64,000 nucleotides of DNA, taken from Lytechinus pictus. Its lineage: Eukaryota > Echinodermata > Echinoidea > Temnopleuroida > Toxopneustidae. Both the position numbers and the translations under genes were made by a program. Shown here piece after piece: positions 1 through 9,687 of this stretch. The stretch covers positions 496,001 to 560,000 of the forward strand of contig NC_087250.1 in assembly GCF_037042905.1 (NCBI RefSeq), written 5' to 3'. Within the stretch, counting starts at the first letter, position 1. The number at the start of each line of letters is the position of its first letter. Below the pieces are notes generated by a model. That model saw only the letters and a list, made by a program, of their open reading frames with translations, was not told where the DNA came from and did no database searches.

Positions 1-905
1 ATTGTGAAGTGGATGTGGAAAGCACTTAATAAATGATGCGAGTGTGAAGCGCGAGCTGATATCTTCATTATTATTTTGACCTAGGACCTGGACATTCTAG
101 GTCTAATGACATTTTGTCATCATATGAAAATGATGACAACTTTCTTATTCCTCTTCCTTAGCGCGATATGAAACATATTAAACTGTGATATTGTCGATAT
201 TCTTTTCTGAAAAGGGACAATTTAGTCATTAAAAAATCATGAAAATTTTATTCTCATATTTCTTAATGTAATAAGCCTAAATGAGTGAGTAAAATGTGTT
301 GATACTGAGGCCTGAAAACTGGATATTTTAAGCACTTTTGTAATCATGAATAGGATTTGTGAGTTGATATATTTTTAACAAAAATGCGAGGGCAAATCGT
401 GAGACGAAATTTTTGGTAAACTGTCATAAAAGGGGGGTTGTCAGTAGTGTGTTATATAATTTGGCAAATCAAATAATGCGAGCGCATAGCGCAAGCTGCA
501 AGTTATATTCACAACATAAAACGGACATTAAACAGAGCACTAAAAATCAGTTTGTAAATCAAACATAGTAATGAATAATGTCCGAGCTGAAATATGCTTT
601 GTAATATCGACTTCAAAACTTGATATTTTAAGCTACATATCAGCTTATTTACCAAGATGTGTATCTCATCAAACAGGCTATGCGAGCGCGAAGCGCGAGC
701 GAAAAAAATAATATAGTGACATGAAATATAATTTTTAATGATTTTCCAAGTCATCCCCTGACCTTTTTTTTCACTCGTCTCCCTCCTCTTATTTTTCCTC
801 CTTTCTTTCCCCTTCTTTTTTTTTCTTTCTTTCCCCCTTTTTTTTTTTTTCTCTGCCAATAGGGGGGGGGGGGCGGGCCCCGCGGCCCCCCTGGATCTGC
901 CTATG
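1..905. repeat. AT-rich interspersed repeat, copy 1
   Basis: AT-rich sequence in which a GC-rich word close to GCGAGCGCGAAGCGCGAGC recurs about every 200-250 bases (for example near 476-500 and 682-702). It ends in a long pyrimidine tract followed by a G run and a GGGCCCC...GGATCTGCCTATG tail at 862-905. The first 190 bases match 1537-1690 and the tail matches 2600-2655, so this is a second copy of the repeat downstream. No protein coding is visible; the lysine-rich frame across the pyrimidine tract is low complexity. The family is not recognised. Confidence 0.6.
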
Positions 906-1028
906 GATGGAGCTCAATTTTACAGCTTTCGTACGGCGTACGATTGATTCCAAGATACTCGAGAATGCCTTGAGTACTTCTTACGTCAAACGTACGGCCG
1001 ACGTATGACTCTGTGCACTCCCTTTGTC

Positions 1029-1160
1029 TAGGGGGTAATTGTCCGGGGGTAGTTGTCCGGGGGTAATTGTCCGGGGGTAGTTGTCCGGGGGGTAATTGTC
1101 CGGGGGGTAATTGTCCGGGGATAGTTGTCCGGGGGGTGATTGTCCAGGGGGTAGTTGTCC
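1029..1160. repeat. 14-15 bp minisatellite
   Basis: About nine near-identical tandem copies of a unit like GGGGGTAATTGTCCG, alternating AATT and AGTT cores. No unique spacers are present. It lies between the two copies of the AT-rich interspersed repeat. Confidence 0.85.
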
Positions 1161-2655
1161 TGATACCCTAAACAACTGATGCGAGCGGAAAATTTCGAGA
1201 TTTAGACCTAATGAACGAGACACTATTCAAGTTTTGTAAATCATGAAAAGGATGAGTAAGTGGGGATCTTCCTTCATTAATAATGCGAGCACAAAGCGCG
1301 AGCAGAAAATTTTTGATATTGTGATCCGAAACTGTATAATTATTTAAATAGAGAACAAGTTGAGTATCTGAATAAACATGCGCGCGTGTGTTTTACATTA
1401 AGACCTATAATCTAGGCATTCTAAATACATCTTTTATCATGAAAATCAAAGCGAGCGCAAAGCGCGAGCTTAAACTAATTGATATTCCGATCTGAAAAAA
1501 GAGTCAATTTCAGCTCTATATTTCAAGCACTTTATAGGAAAATTGTAAGGTGGATATAGATCGCACTTAATAAAGCTGATATTTTTCATTATTATTACTT
1601 TGAGTAGGATCGGGACATCCTTAGGACATGCATATGAAAATGATGACTATCTTTCTATTCCTCTTGCTAAGCGCGAGATGAAACAAAAGGGACAATTTAA
1701 TTATTGAATTAAAATCTTATTCATAAATGCCTACACTGTAAAATATGTAGTGCTAATTTAGCACTTACAGTGTTTGTATAGTGACTGCACTACGACCGCT
1801 GATTTTTTAGTTTAAATTTGAACTAGAAAATCAGCATTCGTAGTCATGGTAGTGCAGTCACTATACAAGCACTGTAAGTGCTAAATTAGCACTTCATTTT
1901 TACAGTGTAATGAGGGCGCGAAATCTGATGACATTATGGCCTGAAAACTGGATATTCCAAGCATTATTGTAATTATAAATAGGATGCATCAGTTAATATA
2001 TTTTAACCATTAATGCGAGCGCAAATCCCGAGCCAAAATTGTTGATAAACTGTCATGAAAAGGGGATTTTAAGTAGTTGTATAATCAATATTGAGACATA
2101 CATAACTCGCCAATCAAAATGCGAGCGTGCAGCGCTAGCTGATACGTTTTGACAATCAGACCTGAAAAGGGATATTTTGAATACACGAAAATAATAGGTA
2201 CCTGACAAATCAAAATTTGCGAGCGCGCAGGGCGAGCAGAAAATGTTTATGTTCAGACCATAAAACAGAAACTTTTACAGGGCACTTTTTAAAAATCAAA
2301 CAAAATAATGAAAGTTCGATTTCCGAGCTGAAATATGTTTTGTATATTGAGTTCGAAATTTGTTATTTTAAGCTCCATATTGAGCAAGATAATGTAAATC
2401 ACCTAAAATGCAATGCGAGCGCGAAGCGCGAGCGAAAATTTTTATATAGAGACATGAAATGTAAATATTTTTTATTTTTCAAGTCTTCCCCTCATCTTAT
2501 TTCATTCAATCTTCTTCGTCCTCTTGTGTTTCCCCTTCTTTTCCCCTCTCTTTTACCTTCTTTTTCTTTTTTCTTTTCTTTCTTTCTCCCTTTTTTTTTT
2601 GCTCCGCCAATGGGGGAGGGGGCGGGCCCCTCGGCCCCCTGGATCCGCCTATGAT
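1161..2655. repeat. AT-rich interspersed repeat, copy 2
   Basis: Second copy of the repeat seen at 1-905, with the GCGAGCGC-type word near 1284, 1450, 2011, 2119 and 2416. Its 5' part (1206-1440) also matches 5815-6030, inside the foldback element. It ends in the same pyrimidine tract and G/C tail ending GGATCCGCCTATG. It is interrupted by the palindromic MITE at 1734-1907. Confidence 0.6.
1734..1907. mobile_element. Palindromic MITE with TA target site
   Basis: A 174-bp near-perfect palindrome. The left end begins CACTGTAAAAT and the right end finishes ATTTTTACAGTG, each flanked by TA (1732-1733 and 1908-1909). The arms pair over almost the whole length, with the centre near 1820. A TA duplication and terminal CAC fit a Tc1/mariner-type non-autonomous element. 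No coding capacity. Confidence 0.8.
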
Positions 2656-2771
2656 TCCGTGTTCGCTCAAGCGAAAGATAAGACTTCAGATCACTATTAA
2701 GACCAGAAAATAGACATCATAATTTTATAGAATTTTCAAATCTGCCCCGTTTTTTTTTTGGATACGCACTG
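2656..2771 (-). mobile_element. Terminal fragment of a Tc1/mariner-like element
   Basis: Matches the right end of the complete element at 56281-57354: the words GTTCGCTCAAGC, GATAAGA-TTCAGA and a T-rich stretch ending in CACTG followed by TA. Only this terminus is present, so it is a truncated copy abutting the AT-rich repeat. Confidence 0.55.
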
Positions 2772-2773
2772 TA

Positions 2774-3423
2774 TATCTAATGCTATTATGTATGCTATTT
2801 GTTACGAAATAATGAAATTAAAAAAATTTAAAATTGCGATTTTTTTAAATATATATTATCACATTTTGCAAGTGTCTCGATGTATGAAAAAGGTATTTTA
2901 GTCTTTCAAGGTTGAATTATATTTCAACAATTGTTTTTTTTTTTTTTTTTCGAAAATACATTGACTTTTGTAACAAAAAAAACAGTGTATAAAATTCAGA
3001 CCCTGGCCCAAAGCAATGAGCTGTCCCGCTGGCGAAATTATGTTTTTCCACCGCAGTTGTGGACCCAAATATGAATATTTGTTAATGCGTCTTTGGAATA
3101 AGAGTACGCATGCGCGTGGACTACAAATCTTAACTAAATTGTGGTCGTTAGCGTTCACCTTGCCACGAATGAATCAGCACCCTGAAATTACCGAAACCCG
3201 TACATAGGACTTAGGCTTAGATATATGAAATTGCCATTAATGACATTAATTAGTCCGTATATAGATCTAGTCCTACATCTAAATAAATTTAATTTAGATC
3301 TAGTCTAGTCTCTAGATCTTGATCAACTCTAATCTGTACGATGTACATGGGACGTATTCTAACGTCAGGCACAAATTAACGTCAGTGAGCAGAACATGCA
3401 AGTAAACTGTTTCTGTAAACGCG
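2774..3423. other. Intergenic, no feature recognised
   Basis: AT-rich sequence with homopolymer T and A tracts. No open frame with recognisable coding character is visible on either strand. Confidence 0.5.
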
Positions 3424-3430
3424 TGTTACA

Positions 3431-3625
3431 ACCGATAATGTCGCACCAACGCATAATGTCGCAGATTGCGACATTATGCCAAGAGCGTCCGACGCATAAT
3501 GTCGCAGTCAACGCATAATGTCGTAGTTTTTCTAACGCATAACGTCACATGTCGCAACGCATAATGTCGCAGCAAATTGTCAACGAATAATGTCACATGT
3601 CGCAACGCATAATGTCACAGCGGTA
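3431..3625. repeat. ACGCATAATGTCGCA minisatellite, left arm
   Basis: Tandem, slightly degenerate units of about 15 bases with a few spacer bases. The mirror-image array lies at 9505-9630. Together they form the outermost part of the foldback element arms. Confidence 0.85.
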
Positions 3626-3645
3626 TTTTCTTCAGGACTTGAGCT

Positions 3646-5207
3646 CAGCGGCGTAACAGGGGTCGGTGGTCAGGGGGGGGGGGGTTGCAAGAGCCAAAAA
3701 TTTCCCGGTCATATCATGGAACAGGCAATGGCGTCATAAGGCAAAAATTTTGAGAGGGCGATATGGCGTATCGGGCAAATATATATATATATAAGCGAGC
3801 GAGCAAAAAAAAATTGACATTTTTATTACAAAAATCCAATTTTGTGATAGATTTTGACATATTGTTAAAAAGATTATATCATATTTCACCCTCCTCTCTT
3901 TCTTTTTTTCTTTCTTTTTTGTACGCCACGGTGAACAGGATTTTTGTAATGATTGTGAGCATCAGGGCGAAGCTCTATATGCTCGAGGGGGCTGAGTATG
4001 GCGCTTCTGGCAAGAAGTAGCTTAATATAGGTCCCGAGCGAGCGAAGTAAGCGAGATAAAAAAATCACCTTTTCATGAGAATCTAACATGAAGATAGATT
4101 TTAACGTGATATTCAGAAAAATATAATACACTTTCCTTTCTTGCCTCATTTTTTTTGTTTGGTTATAGAAATTTTGGGGGCCATGGTCCAAACTCATCCA
4201 TATAACAGTGCTTTATGGGTGGGGTCCAGGGCAGAGCCCCGGAACCTCTTGATATCAAATCCATTTTAAACATTACATATGGCCACTTATTTTAATCAAA
4301 TTGCGTGTATATTTATAAAGCTTTAACACAACACAAATTCAATGCAGTTGTGTATCGTTATCATCCAAATATTGTGAGGGGCACACCATAGCAAATGTGG
4401 AAAAATTTGTAAAAAGTCGCCAGCGAGCGAAGCGAGCCAGAAAAAAAATGGCCTGTTAAAATGAAATTCTAATTATGTGATAGATTTTTACATCATTATA
4501 GCAAATATCATGTCATATATTTTTTTCATTCATCTCATTTCGCTGCCTCCTTTATTTTCTTTTATTTCCCCTTGGCTGTGGAACCACCCCCCGGTACGCC
4601 AGTGCTTCAACGTAAAGCTTAATGCAGGAAGGGTCCATATAGGGGCCCGTTATAGAACCCATTAAAGGTTACAGATGAAGAGCCCCCACTGCACGGGATC
4701 TTGACTCTTGGACAGAGCCTTTGGAGATTTAGCAAGTTTATGATAGACTTTCATATACTGTACGACATTATGCTATATTCCATCCATTTTTCTTCCCGCT
4801 CGTTATCTCAACCCTCGGCAGCCCGGTAGTGTACGTTATCTTGTCCCTATTCTTTATTTTCCAATTTAGATTTTGGCTAATTCCATTCTGCCTTTATTTC
4901 CCGCTTTTGTTTGCCTTTTTGTCATATTTAATTTATTTCCCTGTCTTACTAATCATGCTAATATATTTGTATATCTGACCGAATTGTTCTTTCTCTCTTG
5001 TTCTTTTTTCCTTCCTTTTCCCGTTAACTTTCCATTTTCCCTTTTTTATGTCTTTTCTTTGTTTTCTTTTCCCTTTTCCTTTCCCCTTTCCCTTTTTTCT
5101 TACCTTTCCCTTTCCCTTCCCCCCTTTTTTTTCTTTTTCCCGTTTTTTTTTTTCCCGGTGAGCTCCGCCAGGGGGGCAGCTTGCCCCCCCGCCTGTTTAC
5201 GCCACTG
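3646..5207. mobile_element. Non-autonomous hAT-type element
   Basis: The left end is CAGCGGCGTAACAGG and the right end, reverse complemented, is CAGTGGCGTAAACAGG. The element is bounded by a perfect 8-bp duplication CTTGAGCT (3638-3645 and 5208-5215). The CAGYGGCG terminus and 8-bp duplication are typical of hAT transposons. The 1,562-bp interior is AT-rich with pyrimidine tracts, GCGAGCGAGC words and internal copies of the terminal GTACGCCA motif, and encodes no transposase. Removing it with one duplication restores continuity of the foldback arm, as shown by the uninterrupted arm at 9480-9637. Confidence 0.9.
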
Positions 5208-5215
5208 CTTGAGCT

Positions 5216-5725
5216 ACAGATAAGATATAAAATATACTTTCACTAAGTATTTTGAGACACGAGAAAGAGAATTAAGTGATTTGGAAATCAGGATTACTCT
5301 TTGTATGGATATTTATCGGTTAATTGCCATTTCGTCTACTGCCTTTTCCCCACTATCGCATGGTCTGATATCATTTCGTCTACCATTAGTTAGTCAACTA
5401 TCAACATAGTCCAATAACCATTTCGTCTAATTACCATCTCGTCTAATAGCCAGTTGGTCTAATAGCCGTTTTTTTATTATCATTTAGTCTAATTGTATTT
5501 TTTTCAATTGGTCCCATATGCACTTTGTCCAATATCATTACTTCTATTACCTTTCGGCCTTATAGCCAATTGATCTAATAACCACTTGGTCTACTCTCAT
5601 TTCGTCCATGTTCCATTTGGTCTAACTTCAGTTGGTTCGCTATCACTTTGTCTAAACCCATTTCGGCTAACAATCATTTGGTATCGTTGCCATGGATCCA
5701 ATCACCAATAGGTCCAATCACCGGT
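5216..5725. repeat. CATTTCGTCTAAT-type degenerate minisatellite, left inner arm
   Basis: Degenerate 17-20 bp units of the form CATTTCGTCTAATAGC, CAGTTGGTCTAATA and relatives. The reverse complement forms 8965-9400. It is part of the foldback element arm. Confidence 0.8.
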
Positions 5726-6110
5726 ATTTTTTTCAGGACTCGAGTTAAATAACTAAACAGTTGACGGCAGCGCGAGCCGAAAAATAGATTTTGGATGTAA
5801 GAACAGTACACTCTTTTAATGTTTTGTAAAATGGATAGGTAACTAGGTATCTTCCTACATTAATGTTAATAATGCGAGCAGAAGTTTTTTATATTCTGAT
5901 CTGAAACTGGATAATTCAAGCACGTTGTAAATATATAGAACAAGCTGCGTATCTCAATAAACTTGAGTGCGCGTTTTTTTGAAGATTTATACCTAGAATT
6001 TAGGCATTTGAATACATGTTTTAATCATTTCATTTTATTTACTGTTTTCCGTTTCACAATGTTGTATATAATATACATATCATAAAAATAAAGAATATAA
6101 CAAAACATAG

Positions 6111-6333
6111 AGTTAGCTCAGTCGGTAGAGCGGGGGTTTCGGATTCCGGTGACCCGGGTTCGATTCCCAAGTGGTGCGCTAGTGCCCTTTGGTAAGGCAT
6201 TTATCCTCATTACCAGGTCCCTCGGAGAGGACCTTAAGCCGTTGGTCCCTGGTTGCTTGCTCACATGTATTCGTGCTTTCTTAGCAGTCAGGTAGAACCT
6301 CGGTATAACATAACATATAACATAACATAACAT
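6111..6333 (+). mobile_element. tRNA-derived SINE
   Basis: An internal RNA polymerase III promoter is visible: A-box-like TAGCTCAGTCGG at 6114-6125 and B box GGGTTCGATTCCC at 6156-6168, at tRNA-like spacing. A non-tRNA body follows, ending in an ATAAC/AACAT simple-repeat tail (about 6303-6332). The 5' part is not a complete tRNA cloverleaf and is followed by SINE body, so it is a retroposon and not a tRNA gene. Confidence 0.8.
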
Positions 6334-6556
6334 CTTATAAAACATAATAAGGCCTGTAGATTTGATAAACACAATTAATGACATTAAGCTGCCTTAAATG
6401 ATATTTTTGTATATTAGAGTGAAACGGAGGGGCTGCCGAAAATAAGCAATGCTTGTATGTGAGGCCAGCCCAAAAACTTAGTTTCATTACCTAATTTTAC
6501 ACATATGCATAAATATAACTTCGTAATAGTAAAAACAATAATAGTAATAGTTATCG

Positions 6557-7945
6557 ATGTACACTTTGCAAATGAAAATTGCGCGAGTTTCTCCAATTTT
6601 TAAAGCTGGTGACAAAGAGCAGATCGGTAATTATAGACCCATATCAGTGCTCTCTATATTTTCTAAAATATTGGAAAAGATTATTTATAAAAGGGCCTAT
6701 AATTTTCTTGAAAATAACAAGTGTCTTTTTGAATCTCAATACGGATTTCGTAGTGACCACTCAACAGAACTAGCTCTTCTCGAATTAACAAATACCATAA
6801 TTGACTCCTTTGAGCACGACTCATTCGCAATAGGGATATTTATTGACTTGTCAAAGGCGTTTGACACAATTAATCATAATATACTTTTATCAAAACTAAC
6901 TAACTATGGTATTCGTGGAACTGCCCTCGACCTTTTTTCTAGTTACCTCTCAAATCGGAAACAATGCACAATTTATAACTCCGTTCAGTCTGAATTTAAG
7001 ACAATTAAATGTGGAGTACCACAAGGGTCATTGCTTGGCCCACTTTTGTTTATTCTATTTATTAATGACATTTATCGTTCGTCTAATCTCCTTTCCTTTA
7101 TCATGTACGCCGACGATACCAATATTGTTTATTCTGATAGAAATCTTCATCACTTGTGTGAAACTGTAAATACTGAACTAACAAATGTTTGTAAATGGTT
7201 TTGTGCGAACAAGCTTACCATTAACTATAAAAAATGCAATTACATTATATTCCGTAACTCCACAAGGCGTATTGATTTTAATCATGTAGTGGTGAAACTT
7301 AACAACCAAATTATTCCCAGAGTTGAAAATACAAGGTTTCTTGGCGTTATTATTGATAGTAATTTAACATGGATACATCACATAAATGAAATTGAGAACA
7401 AAGTTGCAAAAAATATTGGAATAATACATCGCCTAAGTTTTTACTTGCCTAAAACTGTATTGCGTACATTATATTGCTCTTTAATCTTGTCATATTTTTA
7501 TTACTGTAATTTGGTCTGGGCGAACACATACCAAACACATCTTAAGAAATTATGTTCCCTTCAAAATAAAATTGTGCGTATTATTTCTCCAGATTACAAT
7601 ATACCACTAGCAAATACTAAAAATTTGTTTCATTCCCTAAAATTGTTGAAATTAGACGACATCAATAAACTTCGACAATGTCAGTTTCTCTACAGGTGTT
7701 TAAATTCTCAAATTCCACACAAATTTCGTGATTTGTTTACGCATGTTTCCAACATACATAATTTTGATACCCGCTCAAATAATCAAATATTCATTCCCAA
7801 ACATAGAAAAATAATCTTTCAACACAACATTCGTTATACTGGCCCCAAAATATGGAACGAAATACCGGATTACATAAAAAAATCTCTATCGTCAAGTAGC
7901 TTTAAGTATAAAATGAAAAAACTTCTTCTGTCATTTTATATATGA
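6557..7945 (+). CDS. Truncated reverse transcriptase of a CR1-type LINE
   Basis: A 462-residue open frame covering most of a non-LTR reverse transcriptase and its C-terminal region. The catalytic motifs are intact: FIDLSKAFD with Asp 97, GVPQGSLLGP at 153-162 and YADD at 184-187. The C-terminal part carries the usual YCNLVW and GPKIWNEIP words. The family-like sequence starts only at about residue 7 (KIARVSPIFKAGD), so the endonuclease and the start of the RT domain are missing and the first ATG is fortuitous. The LINE continues through a 3' UTR to about 8340, ending near TTTGAATTGAAA. It is a 5'-truncated insertion inside the foldback element and is unlikely to be mobile. Confidence 0.85.
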   Translation: MYTLQMKIARVSPIFKAGDKEQIGNYRPISVLSIFSKILEKIIYKRAYNFLENNKCLFESQYGFRSDHSTELALLELTNTIIDSFEHDSFAIGIFIDLSKAFDTINHNILLSKLTNYGIRGTALDLFSSYLSNRKQCTIYNSVQSEFKTIKCGVPQGSLLGPLLFILFINDIYRSSNLLSFIMYADDTNIVYSDRNLHHLCETVNTELTNVCKWFCANKLTINYKKCNYIIFRNSTRRIDFNHVVVKLNNQIIPRVENTRFLGVIIDSNLTWIHHINEIENKVAKNIGIIHRLSFYLPKTVLRTLYCSLILSYFYYCNLVWANTYQTHLKKLCSLQNKIVRIISPDYNIPLANTKNLFHSLKLLKLDDINKLRQCQFLYRCLNSQIPHKFRDLFTHVSNIHNFDTRSNNQIFIPKHRKIIFQHNIRYTGPKIWNEIPDYIKKSLSSSSFKYKMKKLLLSFYI

Positions 7946-8349
7946 ATATTTTTCAACTTACGTTTCCTTTCGACTTTAAGTTAACATGAACCATGGACAA
8001 TTGTTGTTGCGGCACTTATATTTTTGCCCCCACTGATACATTTGTTGAGCATTCTATTTTATACAGTAATTCATGCCCGCCTCCCGCTCACGTCTCCCTC
8101 TCTCGTTCCATTTCCTTCTCTTCTTTTCTCTGCCCTTTCTTTTGTATTGTATTTTGTATTGTATTTCTGTCTATAGGCGTATCCCGTCACAAGCCTCGGC
8201 TTTTAGGGTATACGCCTTCTTCTTTATACCAAACATGTACATATTTATATTCCTCATAACAATTTGATTTTTGTATGAACTAATGTTTATGAAAAGTGTT
8301 TTGAAATGGAAGAAAATAAATGTTTATTTGAATTGAAAGCAAATCAGAA

Positions 8350-8850
8350 TTGAAAAAGCATAAAAATATAAAGCGAGAGCGAAGCGCGAGCTAAAAATAC
8401 TTCATATTCCAGTCCAAAAAGGGGGAAAATTTATGCACTTTTTCAAGTACTATGCATGACAATTCTGAAGTAGATGTGGATGCGACCGCGAAGCGAAAAT
8501 TTTTAGCCTATATAGTACATGGTGATTTTTTTACCTGGTTGCTAAGAAAGCATGAATGCTTGTAAGCAAGCAACCAGAGGACCGACGGCTTAAGGTCCTC
8601 TCCAAGGGACCTGGTAGGCATAATGACTATTATGCCTTTCAAAGTCTTCACCTCACCCTATTTTATTCACTCTTCGGTCTCCTCTTATTTTTCCTCCTCT
8701 CTTTCCCCTCCTTTTCCCTTTTCTTTCGTCTCCCTTCCTGTTTTATGCGGGGGGGGGGGGGAGGGGGGAGCCGGGCCTTTCCCTGCCTATTATATGCCCT
8801 GTCGGCGGATAGTAAAGGGTTTTTTTGCGCTCGCGAGCTGATCTGAACCA
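8350..8850. repeat. AT-rich interspersed repeat, further partial copy
   Basis: Contains the GCGAGAGCGAAGCGCGAGC word near 8370 and the pyrimidine tract with G run (8640-8775) typical of the copies at 1-2655. Together with 5736-6030 it appears to be one copy split by the SINE and LINE insertions. The SINE fragment at 8533-8624 lies within it. Confidence 0.5.
8533..8624 (-). mobile_element. SINE body fragment
   Basis: The reverse complement of the body of the SINE at 6111-6333: it shares TTAGCAACCAGGT-like, GGACCTTAAGCCGT and ACCAGGTCCC words. The tRNA-related head is absent. Confidence 0.65.
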
Positions 8851-8964
8851 CAAATCAGGAGTAGTACTGCAACAAGTCGGCAATGATACATAGAGTCACC
8901 GTAGAGGTCTAGTGCCAGTAGACCATTATGGTTATAAGATGAAATGAATATGCCTATTGGACGA

Positions 8965-9637
8965 AATGATGATTAGACGAGATGGTGATTGGACCCATGG
9001 CAAATCTACCAAATGATTGTTAGCCGAAATGGGTTTAGACAAAGTGATAGTGAACCAACTGAAGTTAGACCAAATGGAACGTGGACGAAATTAGAGTAGA
9101 CCAAGTGGTTATTAGACCAATTGGCTATTAGACCAAAAGGTAATAGAAGTAATGATATTGGACAAAGTGGATATTGGACCAATTGAAAAAAATACAATTA
9201 GACTAAATGATAATAAACAAAACGGCTATTAGACCAACTGGCTATTCGACGAGATGGTAATTAGACGAAATGGTTATTGGACTATGTTGATAGTTGACTA
9301 ACTAATGGTAGACGAAATGATATCAGACCATGCGATAGTGGGGAAAAAGGCAGTAGACGAAATGGCAATAAACCGATAAATATCCATACAAAGAGTAATC
9401 CTTATTTCCAAATCACTTAATTCTCTTTCTCGTGTCTCAAAATACTTAGTGAAGGCATATTTAATATCTTATCTGTAGCTCGAGTCCTGAAGAAAATACC
9501 GCTGTGACATTATGCGTTGCGACATGTGACATTATGCGTTGACAATTTGCTGCGACATTATGCGTTGCGACATGTGACGTTTATGCGTTAGAATAACTAC
9601 GACATTATGCGTTGGTGCGACATTATCGGTTGTAACA
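8965..9637. repeat. Right arm of the foldback element
   Basis: Reverse complement of the left arm, uninterrupted: degenerate GACGAAATG/GACCAAATGG units, then CTGTAGCTCGAGTCCTGAAG, then the TGCGACATTATGCGT array ending TGTAACA at 9637. It shows what the left arm looked like before the hAT insertion. Confidence 0.8.
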
Positions 9638-9687
9638 GGGCATGTATGTAGCACTATTTTCGCTATATCATCTTTTCTTGTATCTCG

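Larger units (their letters stand above)
3424..9637. mobile_element. Foldback-type element with minisatellite arms
   Basis: Outer ends TGTTACAACCGATAATGTCG (3424 onward) and its reverse complement ending at 9637 are matching termini. The arms then continue in mirror image: an array of ACGCATAATGTCGCA units, a unique stretch with CGGTATTTTCTTCAGGACT and CTACAGATAAGATAT, then an array of degenerate CATTTCGTCTAAT-type units. The left arm is 3424-5725 (split by a hAT element at 3646-5207). The right arm is about 8965-9637. The interior (5726-8964) holds a copy of the AT-rich interspersed repeat, a SINE and a truncated LINE. No transposase is seen, so it is probably non-autonomous. I found no clear target-site duplication. 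Confidence 0.7.

Noticed and set aside
509..859. Lysine-rich minus-strand frame
   Set aside because: Produced by a pyrimidine tract shared with other copies of the AT-rich repeat; no conserved start or domain.
3431..3625. CRISPR-like array
   Set aside because: Units are degenerate with no unique spacers, the array is mirrored in the other arm of a transposon, and the genome is eukaryotic.
4873..5223. Phe/Ser-rich plus-strand frame
   Set aside because: Lies in the pyrimidine-rich interior of a non-autonomous hAT element.
6111..6180. tRNA gene suggested by A and B boxes
   Set aside because: The head is followed by a SINE body and simple tail, and the acceptor stem does not close; it is a retroposon.
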